Shown: positions 33,614 through 45,944 of the stretch, piece by piece
Layout: every line of letters begins with the position of its first letter
Position numbering within the stretch: position 1 is the first letter of the stretch
Assembly (NCBI GenBank): GCA_964035545.1
Contig: OZ037770.1
Span: 4,073,662 to 4,137,661 of the forward strand
Direction of reading: 5' to 3'
Length of the DNA stretch: 64,000 nt
Source of the DNA: Bugula neritina
Lineage: Eukaryota > Bryozoa > Gymnolaemata > Cheilostomatida > Bugulidae
Notes under the pieces: model-generated
Seen by the model: the letters and a program-made list of their open reading frames with translations, nothing else
Told to the model about the DNA's origin: nothing
Database searches by the model: none
Translations under genes and position numbers: made by a program

Positions 33614-34121
33614 TCCTTCACAGCCTGTACCTTCTCTGCATTGGTGGCAATCCCGTCACGCCTAACAACATGGCCCAGGTACGTAATTTCTTGCTGCAGG
33701 AGTGCACACTTAGAGGGCTTCAACTTCAGTCCAGCAGCCCGGAGGCGGTCAAAGACTTCCAGCAGACGACTGATATGAGTCATCAAGTGTGGGAAGATAA
33801 CAATGACATCATCTAGATAAATTAGGAGAGTTTTCCAGTGTAGACTACTAAGGACCTGCCTCATGGGCCGTTGAAAAGTCGCCGGGCAGACGCAAGTCCG
33901 AATGGCAGTACTTTTCACTTCCAGAGCCCATCGTGAGTAATGAATGCTGCCTTGTCCTGGGCTTCAGGACTGAGGGGTACTTGCCAGTACCCGCTGAGCA
34001 GATCCAAATTACTGAAGTACTTGGTTCCCGCGAGGGCATCCAAAGACTCATCTATCCGTGAGAGAGGGTAGGCGTCCTTGATGATAACGCTGTTGAGTCT
34101 GCGGTAGTCTACACAGAACAT
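33565..34121 (-). pseudogene. gypsy reverse transcriptase region
   Basis: [20 protein letters not shown] and [11 protein letters not shown] are RT fingers and palm; LIYLDDVIVI is the catalytic Y-x-DD box. A frameshift near 33900 separates the two halves. Confidence 0.8.
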
Positions 34122-34331
34122 CCAGCTACCATCTTTCTTCTTGACCAGAACGACTGGAGAGCTTTACGCACCGTGGGCAGGCTCAAACAGGTTCCGGTCT
34201 AGAAGACATTGCACTTGTCGGCTCAATTCCTTCTCCTTTTCTGGGCCCAGACGTCGGGTTGGCTGTCGAATGGGGGTGGTGCCGGCTGCTAGAAGTATCT
34301 CGTGAGAGATAACCTTAGTCAGCCCTATGTC

Positions 34332-36042
34332 CTAATCGCCGCGGCTGAAGACATCACTGTACTCCGCGAGTAGTTGAGCCAGTACTTGGCGTTCACTACT
34401 ACTCGTACAGTTCCCGCATGCTCCACCATAAAGGTCAGCCACATGTTCCGGGACTGTTCCTCGACTAGTGCGAGGTGAATTTACTTGGGTGTCGGCCACT
34501 GTCTCTAGTGCCGGCCCCATATCGACTTCTTGAATAGAGTGGTACTTCTCCACCAGCGCTCCAGCCAATAATGGGATCGATTCCGTGAAGGGGTTGATGC
34601 ACTGCACAAGGAGCTTTCTCTGACAGTCCAGCCAATTCAGGCTGTTTGCTAGTCAAATTGCTACGTGCATTCCCTCCACCGCCCCCAGGTCAGCGATCTC
34701 CTTGCAGTTGACTCTACATCGGAGAGTAGCCTGGGACCTTCCTGGAATTGTGCAGTCCCACACTACCCAGAATCCGCCCACCAAGGGCCTACCAAACTTT
34801 TCCACACAAGCAAGTTTTTTCCCAGCCATCACCACCGCCGACTTCTGGAAATCTATGTGACACTAGTGTTTCTCCAGAAATGGCATTTCCAGGATGGCGT
34901 CTTCCTTCAGGTGGCTGACGATGAAGGTCTCGTGAATCACTTGATCACGGGCTTGTCTAGGTAGCGTGATATTGCTGTAGAAGGGAATTCATGATCCATT
35001 CGCCAACGTACCATGTGCTTCCTCATATGGCTCGAGGCTTGCCCGCTTTTGGGCACCAAGGTGTCAGGGTCGGTCAGTCTCTGGGGGAGACACTTCTTGG
35101 GTCCTCACAGCGCGCCTCGTCTTTGTCTTATAGACAACAGGGGTTTTTCGAGGCTGTGAGAATAGCTTTGGATACTCTTGCGAGTAAGCTGAATCTTCCT
35201 TCAGAGCCTCTTCGGGCAACCCCGGGAACCAATTTTGGAGTGGCCAGGCCGGAGGATCGAGTAAACCTTGCGGTCTCTGAGAACTCCGAGGTGCCTGCCA
35301 CTCAGCATCAGCGGGCCTTAAAGAGGCTCCTTGGGTCATCTTCTCCCGGTTGGCGGAAGTTACCGTGAGCCTTGGGTGTTTAAAAACACCCTCTTTTCCT
35401 GGGGACACTGACTCCGCACATTTCCCCTGGCACCGCAACTCAACAGGTGAGATGCGAAGAACTGCTTGATTTGTCCCAAAGTCTGAGCGCACGCTTATCA
35501 GTTTGTTCTTGTTGCATCCTTTTCATCTCTGCCTGGAAATATTTTACCATGTCCATCAACATGGTGAGTCGGTCAGGTGAAGGGGTAGCAGTAGCAGCGG
35601 CAACGATCTGCGGGCTCGGCGGTTCCGGCTTTGTGACTTCGAGTTGTTCCTCAACCTGATTGGCGGTGACATCTGCCCCCGGGGGTCCCTCTATCTGGTA
35701 ATAGGCCTTTCACAGAGTCAGGGCTTCTTCGGTGGTGGTGCCTTTTGCTGCCAGTTAGTACCGTTGCAACCCAGGGTTGTTGACGGTGTGAAAGAAGGCC
35801 TCGTACACAGCGCTTCTTTGTGCTTTAGGGTCATCATTACCATAGGCTCAAGGAGTCGCATTGGCGCTAGCAATTTGTCGATGGTGGCCGCATTTTCAAA
35901 CATGAACGTGTCTGCAGATGCCGCCTGCCCAGTCCGGCTGACATCTCATGGGACTCTAACCAATGTCTTCGTTGTGAGGGCTTCTTTTTCTGGCCGTTCT
36001 CCCTCTGCACTGCTTATCCTGCCCTTCTGTCTCTCTATTTAA
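34332..36042 (-). pseudogene. gypsy gag-protease region, decayed
   Basis: Several short minus-strand frames in the position of gag and protease, between the primer-binding site at about 36067-36081 and RT. I see no intact zinc knuckle or DTG motif. It is assigned by position and by continuity with the RT region. Confidence 0.45.
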
Positions 36043-36081
36043 GACCACCTAATTGTTCTAAAATTCCACCGCTGCTACCAA

Positions 36082-36522
36082 TGTATTAATTTGGTGTAGT
36101 TAGAACAATTAAGTGGAGAACATAACTTCTTGTATTTAATAGGGAGAAGTGGGTATCTTGAAAGGTGTAGAGATATATTTATTATAGATAGCAATTTTCA
36201 AGAGTGGTTTTCATCTGGTGAGCTCCGGCATTTGGATAGCTCTACACTGCGAGCTCGCTTCCTCATGCACTCCGGAAACATTTTTTCCAGAATACTCTAT
36301 TGATCTTTGGCCAAAAATTGATTATGTCGGAGTCTTCAATCGGATGCCAGACACTTCAACATGACTAACATTGATCCTGTCGCATGTGTCGAAGCTCCGA
36401 TTCGATTGTCCAACACTCTGACATGCTAAATCTCAGACAAAGACCGTTTGTTTCAGCATACAAAAATGAAAGGGTGCACCAAAAGAATTTTGTTGCTGTG
36501 CTAGGTTAAATAATAGTACAGT
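36082..36522 (-). mobile_element. LTR, right copy of the composite
   Basis: 441 bp, TGTACTATT...TTAATACA on the minus strand, followed directly by the primer-binding-site-like sequence. This orients the element leftwards. Confidence 0.65.
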
Positions 36523-36782
36523 GATATACTGAAAAATACTGTAATAAATTGTAATATACCGATCCATACTGTACTATACTGTAATTATACACTGTAATAT
36601 ACTGTAACAGACTGTAATATACTAAAAAATACTGCAATACACTGTAACACACTGCAATATACCGTGTTATAGTGTAATACACTGTAAAACATTGTCAGCC
36701 AATGTAACATCCAGTAATATTCTGTTGGATATGGCGATGCAATGTAATAGACTGTAATTTATACTTCAATTTACTGAAATAT
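36523..36782. repeat. Degenerate ACTGTAATAT satellite
   Basis: About 25 imperfect decamer-like units (ACTGTAATAT, ACTGTAACAC and so on). It abuts the MITE end at 36783. The same satellite abuts another MITE copy at 46756. Confidence 0.85.
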
Positions 36783-37330
36783 CACAGCTTGATTAAGGTC
36801 ATCCTTCTACTGAATCAGTAATTTCATTGCTCCATTATAATTATATATGAAACAGTGCCCAACTCATAACTCAATCAATTTTGAGTCTAGAAACAAAATT
36901 CAAAAACTATGTTGTATATCTCTTGCTGCTCTATTGGAACCTTTTTTAAAACTTTCACTTATGTCATCTGTTGCACTTTTATGCCCCAAAAACTACCAAA
37001 TTTTGCCCATTTTTGCTCAAAAAAACATGGTCTCAGTGCCCAAAAAATAATTCAATCCCTAATTGATATATCTTTGTGAAAATTGACCTATGGAGTGATA
37101 AGATATTTGTCTATTGGAACCTTTTCAAATTTTCTGCATAGCTTCAATAGGATAAGTGTAAACATGTAATTTATACACTGGTTTTATTAGAAATTTTGCT
37201 TCTCACTTAGTCTGCATGCTTGGTTGAACACGGTAGAGCTGCGCTGCATTGTAGCCATCATAATGATTACAGGGAGCTCACGCGGCCTATGATTCATGTT
37301 GTGCGCGCTAAACCAAAGGGTTAAAGTTCA
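36783..37330. mobile_element. Second copy of the CACAG-type MITE, degraded
   Basis: Starts CACAGCTTGATTAAGGTCATCC, a diverged version of the 19-bp terminal repeat at 30621, and stays similar to 30640-31000 (for example CTATGTTGTAGAT / CTATGTTGTATAT, then a CCAATTTTGCC-type block). The right terminus was not found; the edge given is approximate. Confidence 0.5.
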
Positions 37331-38984
37331 CCTCTGCAGTAAAATAATTAGGCGGTATGAGACTGGTTATTATATTATAGTAGCTATAGTAGTTAGAATC
37401 TTGGTGATGGCAATGTTGTTGTACTGCCTACAGCTGATACCCTATACAATGTGTAGTCTACTTTGAATCTAGATTAATTAGTTGTACTAAAATGAACCAA
37501 TTTCTGAAGTCTAACTAGGAAGCAGAGCTTCCAAGCTAGTGGTGTTCAAGTGTATACTCTATAGTTTATATCCTATATATTTTTAGTCCAAAACAGTTTA
37601 GTAATTATACAGCTTGCATGAGAGCCCAAGCACCTTATAATGCTAATGAAAGATAATAGCCACTGAGTTTTATAGCTTTTGTGTGTGATTTCAAAGCACA
37701 TTATTTTGTGGTTGTGTACAGCAATCCAAATTAAATTATTAATATATTATTTGTAACCAAGCTTATTGTATTGTTAATGCAAAATATTAAAAAAAATTCA
37801 GAATCTACAAAAATTGTTGGAGGAAATTTTTAATCAATTGAGTAGTAATTGCATAACTTTATTTTAAAAGTAATCTTATTACCAGGTGCATGAGTATACC
37901 AAGTCTGAGGTATGTGTAGTGATGAGGATATTGATAAATTAGACCCTATGTTGAGATGCAGCAAAAAAGTTTAGAGAGAATTTCAACCTGTTCTCAAATT
38001 AGCATCTTTTGACAAATTTAGGCTGTTTAAGCTTTTCTACTATTGCACCTATATATGTAGGCAACTTTTTATATCATGGTAATACAATTCTGGTATATGC
38101 TTGCAATTGAATAAGAAGTTTCTGATTGATACATAATTCTTGCAGCATGTAGCAGGCTTGCAATAGCTGTAAACCATTTTGCTAATGGCTCAAACAGTGG
38201 CCAGCCATTCATGTGCAGGGACAAGGTGCTGCTATTTTTCGCTGAAATGAGCTCATGGTTTGAATTTAAATGCTATATTACTTGTCACTGATAAGTAACA
38301 TAGTTAAGTTATTTTATAAAAACAGCTTTAAATAGTCAAATATGTAACCCGATTCAGCATGATGTAATGTCTATAATGAGTATTCAATTCACAATTTTTT
38401 TTAATACAATTGCATCTCAAATAACCATAACTATGGTGTTTGTGTATTTGAGTACAAGTTTCTGTACACATATACTGTTCATTTCCTTTACTCGCTTATA
38501 ACAATTTATAGTGTTGGTAGCTTACTAGGTTTTGCACTTTCAGTCTACTAATTCAGTAAGAGCTTCACTACAGTTTACACTTTAAAGCTAATGCAGCAGT
38601 ATACAGACCTCAGAAATACTAAGCCTAGCTTGTTTGTATTGAAGATGTGACTTCTAATCTAATTAGGTTACAACTAAAGGAGTGGAGTATAGTTGTGGTA
38701 TTATTAGGGGTGTTCAAAACTTTACCAATTATTTTTTTTTAAAAAAAGCAATAATAAAATAAATAAATAACTGTTTTTTTAAGTAAATTATTATTTTTAA
38801 AACAATAACTTTAATTTTATATCAATGACTAAATCGCATGCTATCACTATAATGCTTTCAAAAAGCACGTAGAACGTTTATAATTTACATCCACTCCTGG
38901 ATAGGCTACCCTAGTCATTCCACAGCTGCAGTGCGCTGCCTTCAAATAAACCGCTCTGTGTAATATAATACGTATAGCTATAAG
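37331..38984. other. Intergenic, no gene seen
   Basis: AT-rich DNA without supportable open frames or structured repeats. A poly-T and poly-A cluster lies at about 38725-38820. Confidence 0.5.
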
Positions 38985-39216
38985 TGTTCGGTGTTCATGT
39001 AAACATTTATTTCTAATTTGTTATTTTATTATTTTACTATTTTTTGTCTTAATCTTAATAATTAATTGTATCACTTATTGTAATAGTTTTAGTATTTTCG
39101 TGTATATATATTGTGGTAATAAATCACGGCTTCGGCCTCTTACGTTTATCAACTAACTCGAGCACGTTCTGTCTTTTCACGATAGCTGAAATAATATCAC
39201 AAATCAACATAAAACA
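38985..39216 (+). mobile_element. 5' LTR
   Basis: 232 bp, TGTTCGG...AAAACA, with a TATATATATTG-type box and AATAAA near its middle. Identical by eye to the 3' copy. Confidence 0.95.
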
Positions 39217-39260
39217 TGGTGCCCCGAGTCTAATTATTATTAATATTACACTGAAATAAC

Positions 39261-42200
39261 ATGGAGCAATTACTAGCGCCAAAACCATTAGCAGATGGAC
39301 CGAATTTACCTGAGGAATGGAAGATTTTTAAACGTGACTTCGAACTTTTTTTAACTGCCACATCGAAAGATACAGCCGAAGGCAAAGTGAAAACTGCATA
39401 CCTACTTAGAACTATCGGTCGCCGAGGCAACCAAATATACGACTCTTTCAACTGGACTGACAACAATGACAAAACTGACTATGACAAAGTTGTGACACAG
39501 TTTGATGACTACTGCAAACCAAGAATAAACTTAGTGGCTAAGACTCACTCACTACTGACTTGTAAGCAAGGAAATAGAACTATTGACGAATTTTTGACTG
39601 AACTACATACCATTGCAGGACTATGTGACTTAAAAGACATGTACAACCGACTGATACTACAAGCACTGATACTGGGAATTGAAAGTGACAAGATTAGAAA
39701 GAAACTGTTTGACTTGACTGACTTTGACAAAGCAATTGAACTCTGCAGACGAGAAGAAGCATCGGCTATTAACTACAAGACTATGACTAAGGATAACACA
39801 TATGGACTCGAACAAGTGAACTTGGTAAAACATAGACCTCCGACTCATCAATATCACTCTAATGACACTCGTAACACTGATAAACACAGAGGACAACTTT
39901 CACACACTCACTCTCAGCCCAACGTCAGAAAATCAGTTGGTGCTTCTAGGTGTGGAAACTGTGGAGGCAATCACCCACCTCGAGCATGCCCAGCATATGG
40001 GAAACAGTGCAATCATTGCAAGAAATTTAACCACTTTGCTGCATACTGCAGGTCACGCATGCATCATTATCGCGACTCAACCGAAACAGCCAATCAAGTC
40101 ACCTGGAATTACTCTTCAGACAGTGACTCTCAACATGTAAGTACTATCTCCACTACTGTACGAGATCGTAAATTATTAGCGATGCTCACTGCTAAGCAAG
40201 CAGATACTATTTATGACATTGAATTCCAACTTGACACTGGTGCATCATGCAATACTTTGAATACGATCGACTACGACAAGCTAGGTAGACCGAAACTTAC
40301 ACCGACTGATACTGTACTAACTTTATATGACCAGAGCAAGTGTGCACCACTAGGGTGGACACGGATACAGATACTAAACAAGCAAGGATGTTACACTACA
40401 TTAAAATTCCTAGTTGTGGAAACCACCCAACATAGCTTGCTGTCATGGAAATCATGTTTGCACCTGGATTTATTACAAATGCCCAGCACCAAAAGCGAGA
40501 ATGTAAACTTTGCCACTACTGACCCAGACCTTCAGACTTTACTGACTAACTTTGATGACATATTTACCGGACTTGGAAAGTTTGAACAGGAATATAGGAT
40601 AGAGCTAAGACCTGAAGCTGTACCAGTGCAAGTCCGACCGCGGAAGGTGCCCTTGTCGATGAAATCAGATCTCATCAAGACTATTCTTGAACTAGAACAA
40701 CGTCAAATTGTCGCTAAGGTAGAAGCACCTACAGACTGGATAAGCCATCTACAACCAGTGCGCAAGCCTAATGGAAAGATACGCATCTGCATAGATCCGC
40801 AAAATCTCAATCAAGCAATTAAACGAAACCACGCTGTCATGCCAACATTGGAAGATGTTTTGCCACAACTCAACGGCGCCAAGTTTTTCTCCTTGTGTGA
40901 CGCCAAAGAAGGTTTCTATCAAATTCCCCTAGCTGAGGAATCTACAGACTTGACAACTTTCTGGACTCCCATAGGAAAGTACAAGTACCTAAGGCTACCC
41001 TTCGGAATTGCATCAGCGCCGGAGGAGTTTCAGAGAAGGCTCACGGAAAATCTTGCTGGTCTGGATGGCATCACCATAGTTGCAGATGACATCCTAATTT
41101 TTGGAAGCACAAGGAAAGAGCATGATAGAAACCTTGAAGCGCTCTTCAAACGTGCTCGACAGACAGGACTGAGACTGAACAAGGAAAAATCCCGCTTCCT
41201 TCAGGACGAACTACCTTACATTGGACACATACTGACAACTAATGGACTTAAACCAGATCCTAACAAAGTAAAAGCCATTCTTAAGATGAAACCTCCCTCA
41301 TCTCCACAGGGAGTAAAACGATTCCTTGGTCACATCACATACATGTCAAAATTTATTAGCAACCTAGCATCGGAATCTGAACCATTACGACGTTTACTGA
41401 CACAAGACAATGCTCAAGACTTTCACTGGACTGACGACCAAATGAACGCTTTTAATAGACTGAAGACCTTACTAACTGACTCAGAAACTCTACAATACTT
41501 TGACTGCAACAAGCCAGTAACTATACAAACTGACGCTTCAAATGCTGGTGTGGGTGCAACACTCATGCAAGGAGGCAAGCCTGTAGCATATGCATCTCGC
41601 AGTTTAACAAAATCGGAACAGAACTATGTGCCACTAGAGCTTGAGTGCCTTGCCATAGTGTTTGGCACTGAACGCTTTGACCAGTATATCTTTGGTCACC
41701 ATGCTGTCACTATCCAAACTGACCACAAACCCCTTGTATCTATTTTCAGGAAATCCATTCATAAGGCATCTCGGAGGTTGCAGGCTATGCTTCTTCACTT
41801 ACAAAGATACCCCAACATTAAGGTAACTTGGCAAAAGGGTGCTGAACAGATCACGGCTGACTTACTCTCAAGAGACTCATACTTTGACTCCCCCAACTAT
41901 CAACAACTACCAGAACACATTTTTCACATTGACTCTCAAAATAATGATGCTCCTGTTTGTGACGACTTAATTGACAACATTAGGACTGCTACTGCACAGG
42001 ACAATGAACTTATGACACTGACAAACCTTATTAAACATGACTGGAACATTGCCAACTGCACAACTCACGACAAGTACAAACACTTTCAGGACGAACTATC
42101 TATTGACAATGGCATTGTTTACAAAGGACTAAGAGCCATTATTCCAAAGACACTCCAGAGAAAGTTTCTCCAACTACTTCACACCGGCCATAATGGGATT

Positions 42201-43211
42201 AACTCCACACTAAGACGTGCCCGCCATACAGTGTTTTGGCTTGGCATCACCAATGACATCAAAAACAATATTGCTAACTGTCGACAATGTCAACTGGATG
42301 CTCCCCGGCAACAGAAGGAAACACTTTTACTCCACACAGTTCCCCAACAACCCTGGACCAAAGTAGGAATTGACTTGTTTGAATACAATCACACTCACTA
42401 CATTACTATTGTTGACTATACGACTGACTACCTTGAATATGACCGACTGGACAACCAAACAGCAGAGGCTGTTATCAACTCCATAAAGCGCTGTTTTGGA
42501 CGCCTGGGAATACCCAGACAGGTTCACACTGACAACGGACCACAGTTTACCTCGCACCAGTTTTCCACTTTCAGCCAATCATGGAATTTCACACACACCA
42601 CCAGCTCTCCATATCATCCTCAGTCCAATGGGAAGGCAGAGTCTGCTGTGAAGATAGCCAAACGTATACTCCGCAGATGTGAAGAGCCCGAACTTGCGTT
42701 ACTGGAACATCTCAACACCACCAAAGAAGGCCTGACGGCCAGCCCAATTCAGCAACTTATCGGAAGACCCACCAGGTCAGTACTCCCACAAGTTCGGCCA
42801 GAAACAGAGAACAACCAAGGTTGGTGGGAAAAGCAGGGCCGCAATGAAAAACTGCAGCAGAGATGCAATGACGGTGCAAGAGATTTGGCAGTGCTGAAAG
42901 AAGGGCAACCAGTTTTGGTTCGAGACTGGAGTCAGCACCGGAGAAAATGGCAGGAGGCGCAAATTAACAAACAATTGAGTAGCAGAGCCTATGCCATACA
43001 ACTTAACAACAACCTCTTTCGGAGAAACCGGCGAGACATCAGACCACTCGTCACGGAGCCAGCGAGTCCTGAGACACCAAAGGATCCTAAACAAAACGCT
43101 AGTAGTACCCAGGTTGACACCACCGAGAGCGCCAATCATAGCGACAATCTAAGACGTTCAACCAGAGAACGGAAGCCACCTAGTTGGATGGCAGACTATG
43201 TGCCCTCTTAA
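39261..43211 (+). CDS. gypsy Gag-Pol polyprotein, 1,316 aa
   Basis: Single frame. Residues 1-190 form a Gag-like capsid region. Two zinc knuckles follow at about 232-265 (CGNCGGNHPPRAC and CNHCKKFNHFAAYC). Aspartic protease follows with FQLDTGASCNTL (about 327). Reverse transcriptase spans about 470-640, with IRICIDPQNLNQ and the catalytic box VADDILIFG (Ala before DD, less common than Y-x-DD). RNase H starts at QTDASNAGVGATL. Integrase has an HHCC finger (HTGHNG...CRQCQ), core residues in VGIDLFEY and VHTDNGPQFTS, and the PYHPQSNGKAE Glu segment. Gag and Pol share one frame without frameshift or stop, so no recoding is needed. The ATG at 39261 lies 44 bp after the LTR. Confidence 0.96.
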   Translation: MEQLLAPKPLADGPNLPEEWKIFKRDFELFLTATSKDTAEGKVKTAYLLRTIGRRGNQIYDSFNWTDNNDKTDYDKVVTQFDDYCKPRINLVAKTHSLLTCKQGNRTIDEFLTELHTIAGLCDLKDMYNRLILQALILGIESDKIRKKLFDLTDFDKAIELCRREEASAINYKTMTKDNTYGLEQVNLVKHRPPTHQYHSNDTRNTDKHRGQLSHTHSQPNVRKSVGASRCGNCGGNHPPRACPAYGKQCNHCKKFNHFAAYCRSRMHHYRDSTETANQVTWNYSSDSDSQHVSTISTTVRDRKLLAMLTAKQADTIYDIEFQLDTGASCNTLNTIDYDKLGRPKLTPTDTVLTLYDQSKCAPLGWTRIQILNKQGCYTTLKFLVVETTQHSLLSWKSCLHLDLLQMPSTKSENVNFATTDPDLQTLLTNFDDIFTGLGKFEQEYRIELRPEAVPVQVRPRKVPLSMKSDLIKTILELEQRQIVAKVEAPTDWISHLQPVRKPNGKIRICIDPQNLNQAIKRNHAVMPTLEDVLPQLNGAKFFSLCDAKEGFYQIPLAEESTDLTTFWTPIGKYKYLRLPFGIASAPEEFQRRLTENLAGLDGITIVADDILIFGSTRKEHDRNLEALFKRARQTGLRLNKEKSRFLQDELPYIGHILTTNGLKPDPNKVKAILKMKPPSSPQGVKRFLGHITYMSKFISNLASESEPLRRLLTQDNAQDFHWTDDQMNAFNRLKTLLTDSETLQYFDCNKPVTIQTDASNAGVGATLMQGGKPVAYASRSLTKSEQNYVPLELECLAIVFGTERFDQYIFGHHAVTIQTDHKPLVSIFRKSIHKASRRLQAMLLHLQRYPNIKVTWQKGAEQITADLLSRDSYFDSPNYQQLPEHIFHIDSQNNDAPVCDDLIDNIRTATAQDNELMTLTNLIKHDWNIANCTTHDKYKHFQDELSIDNGIVYKGLRAIIPKTLQRKFLQLLHTGHNGINSTLRRARHTVFWLGITNDIKNNIANCRQCQLDAPRQQKETLLLHTVPQQPWTKVGIDLFEYNHTHYITIVDYTTDYLEYDRLDNQTAEAVINSIKRCFGRLGIPRQVHTDNGPQFTSHQFSTFSQSWNFTHTTSSPYHPQSNGKAESAVKIAKRILRRCEEPELALLEHLNTTKEGLTASPIQQLIGRPTRSVLPQVRPETENNQGWWEKQGRNEKLQQRCNDGARDLAVLKEGQPVLVRDWSQHRRKWQEAQINKQLSSRAYAIQLNNNLFRRNRRDIRPLVTEPASPETPKDPKQNASSTQVDTTESANHSDNLRRSTRERKPPSWMADYVPS

Positions 43212-43252
43212 AACAATCATATCTAAATAGCTTTTTTCTATTCTGTGGGAGA

Positions 43253-43484
43253 TGTTCGGTGTTCATGTAAACATTTATTTCTAATTTGTTATTTTATTAT
43301 TTTACTATTTTTTGTCTTAATCTTAATAATTAATTGTATCACTTATTGTAATAGTTTTAGTATTTTCGTGTATATATATTGTGGTAATAAATCACGGCTT
43401 CGGCCTCTTACGTTTATCAACTAACTCGAGCACGTTCTGTCTTTTCACGATAGCTGAAATAATATCACAAATCAACATAAAACA
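43253..43484 (+). mobile_element. 3' LTR
   Basis: 232 bp, begins right after TGTGGGAGA and ends AAAACA before the ATAAG duplication. Confidence 0.95.
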
Positions 43485-43489
43485 ATAAG

Positions 43490-45944
43490 CGTTACTGATT
43501 TCGCCCAGATTGATATGTTACTAGTAAAAGCTAGCTCAGTAAATAAAATATTCAATATTAAATTACAATCTGCAAAGTGAACGTGCCAACTGGCGATGGG
43601 ATTATCATGATAAAATTGAGTGAAGAACATCTCTTACCTCTCGAACCTAGGATGAAGGTGTGTACTTTGATTAACTTTAGGAGTTTAACTTCAAGGTAAG
43701 TGAGTACTAGTACTACTGCCTCCTTCAGCAAATTCACATATTTTTATTTTATATTGCTTGCAAGCAATAATTTAACAATTATACTTAATTTTCTAGTATT
43801 TGTATAGTTGTACTATTAGTATATTACAATAGGTCTATACTGTGTATTACATTTACTATTAGTATTACTATTATAACTGTATTATTATTAGCATTGTGCA
43901 GTATCACTAAACTTCAAGTTTGAGTTTTATGTTCAATAAATGCATAGTAATACTAATAGTCATAGTGATGTAAAACTAGATCAAAATTGTCAGTTGGTTT
44001 TATTATTATAATTATGTAATTAACTTTAAGAAAATTATCCAAATTTATTACTAGCCATAACTTTTTTCAAATTATTTAGATTTCTGTGGATGAGTATAGT
44101 CACATAGAAAATATATTTTTGCACTGAAGAGTTTCTGTTTATTAATCATAATTGTACTTATACTTGCAGCATACCAAATTACATTTACATTGAGTGACCA
44201 ACTTAAAATATAAGCAATGCATATGTTTCAAAAGAATTGTATAGTCATCATGTAGGCCATATATAATGGGGAATTATTTGAAAAATGCAATCTTAAGGGA
44301 GCATTCAACGTAATAATTGTAATTATGAGCTGTGTCTTTTTAACAGTTACCAGTAGCTTTTATGTAATTACGGTATAAGTAGATGTTACAAAATATAGAC
44401 TATTATAGTACTAACTGTGGTGTATGAGCATGTTAATTCAAATTGAAAATGTTGGAAATTACTTTTGCATGTATTGAGAAAACTGGTATTTGTATTTTAG
44501 ATGAAGTGGACTACTATAGATGATCAGGTTTTGTCAAAGAAATGCTAGTATGTCTTCTCAGGACATCCTTTCTATAATGTCAGCTGCAGCTCTTATAGGA
44601 TCTTTAGATTCTCTACTCTACTCCACTCTACTCTTTTTTTTATATTCAAAAAGGATAATACTCTACAATTGACACCTATATCTCAAGACTCTACCTGTGG
44701 AAATAGGACTTTTATCAAAGGACATAAAAACTAAAATTAAACTTAAAATAATCGATATGACTAATTACCCTAGCAATGTGTCTTTTGGTTAGGCTTTTGC
44801 AGCTTGATTTTCTAAAGATTCTGCTTCTTTACAAAGTCAGTCTTGCCATTATTCATTATTTAGCGTTTGAGAAAAACAATTAGGAAACTAACCTATTATT
44901 TCCCCCATGTTTGTAATATACGTATAGGATGTATTTCTATAAAAAGACCTGACTTGCTCCTTCACAATAGTTCACAGCTGCTATACCTTCTGCATGTTCA
45001 ATTTATTTATTGAACTTGTTACTTCTATGCGTGATCATACAGATATAAAATAATTATGTTATGCTTTAAGATCCACACTGATTTTTGTTGTGATCTTTAG
45101 TAATGGCTATTTAGTGTTTAAATAAATCTGGTTGATTTGTTACACATGTCTAAATTCTTAAGTCAATTCTTGTTATGGAATGTTATGTCTGCAGTATCAA
45201 AATATGGCAGATAGGCTAATGCATTGCTAATATTTGAGCTGATTAAATGACACCTATGAGACTAGAAAAAATCTGAATCCTCAATGGATATCTTTTATTT
45301 TATCTTAAGGAGGCTTTCTTTTCAAAATCTCAATACTTGCCTAGCTAAGATTAAAACTTTTCATCTTGACTGTTTAACTCAGGCAAGCATGGTGTCAGTC
45401 AGTCTAACTAGACACAGCTTTTTCTATTAGATGCTAAATTTAGAAACATAAAACAGTTGATAATCTTGGCTCTGAGTTGGCATACAAGTACATAATATCA
45501 TGCTTGAGTGAACACTGCGTTAGCAGTTGCCAGCAGTGCCCAGTAGCCCAGTGTTGAGCAACAAGATATAGCTCATAGTCAATTTGGACATTCAGCTAGA
45601 AGCCATGTAGGCTTGATTGGACTCTTCAGAGTTTAGACTGTATACAACAGGAAGCAAATAGAATATTTATAGCACAGGCTCACGTTTTAACCTTTTATAT
45701 ATAAGTTCCAACTCACTTCAATGAGTGTTGATTAATGCTTGTACTAGTACCAAAGGGACAACACAAGTACTATAGCTTTATTAGAAATTTGCAGCAATCA
45801 AATTCTTTACCCAAACTCAAAGCAGTCACACAAAATACTGCATATCTGCCCCTTACAGCTACCAATAAATTCGCACACACATAACTATCTTGCCTACACA
45901 AGTCTCTTTACTATGCTAAGCTATTGGGCTGTCTGTAACTGATA
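43490..45944. other. Intergenic, no gene seen
   Basis: AT-rich, without supportable coding sequence. Runs of ACTCTACTC near 44610 are low-complexity. Confidence 0.5.

Larger units (their letters stand above)
26418..36522 (-). mobile_element. Composite of nested, decayed LTR retroelements
   Basis: Two diverged LTRs about 440 bp long bound the region (26418-26858 and 36082-36522). They share blocks such as GTAGAAATA/GTAGAGATA, TCTGGTGAGCTCC and AGACAAAGAC. A primer-binding-site-like TGGTAGCAGCGGTGG on the minus strand lies just inside the right LTR. Gag, RT, RNase H and integrase pieces follow leftwards in broken frames. A different LTR at 28401-28827 and a MITE at 30621-31376 are inserted. 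The flanks do not show matching target duplications, so the outer LTRs may not be one original pair. Confidence 0.65.
38985..43484 (+). mobile_element. Intact Ty3/gypsy LTR retrotransposon
   Basis: 4,500 bp. The two 232-bp LTRs look identical base for base. A 5-bp target-site duplication (ATAAG at 38980-38984 and 43485-43489) flanks the element. A primer-binding site (TGGTGCCCCGAGTC) starts directly after the 5' LTR at 39217, and a purine-rich TGTGGGAGA precedes the 3' LTR. A single uninterrupted gag-pol frame fills the interior. All hallmarks of a recent, possibly active insertion are present. Confidence 0.97.

Noticed and set aside
42777-43139. 120-aa minus-strand open frame
   Set aside because: Shadow of the intact gypsy Gag-Pol ORF.
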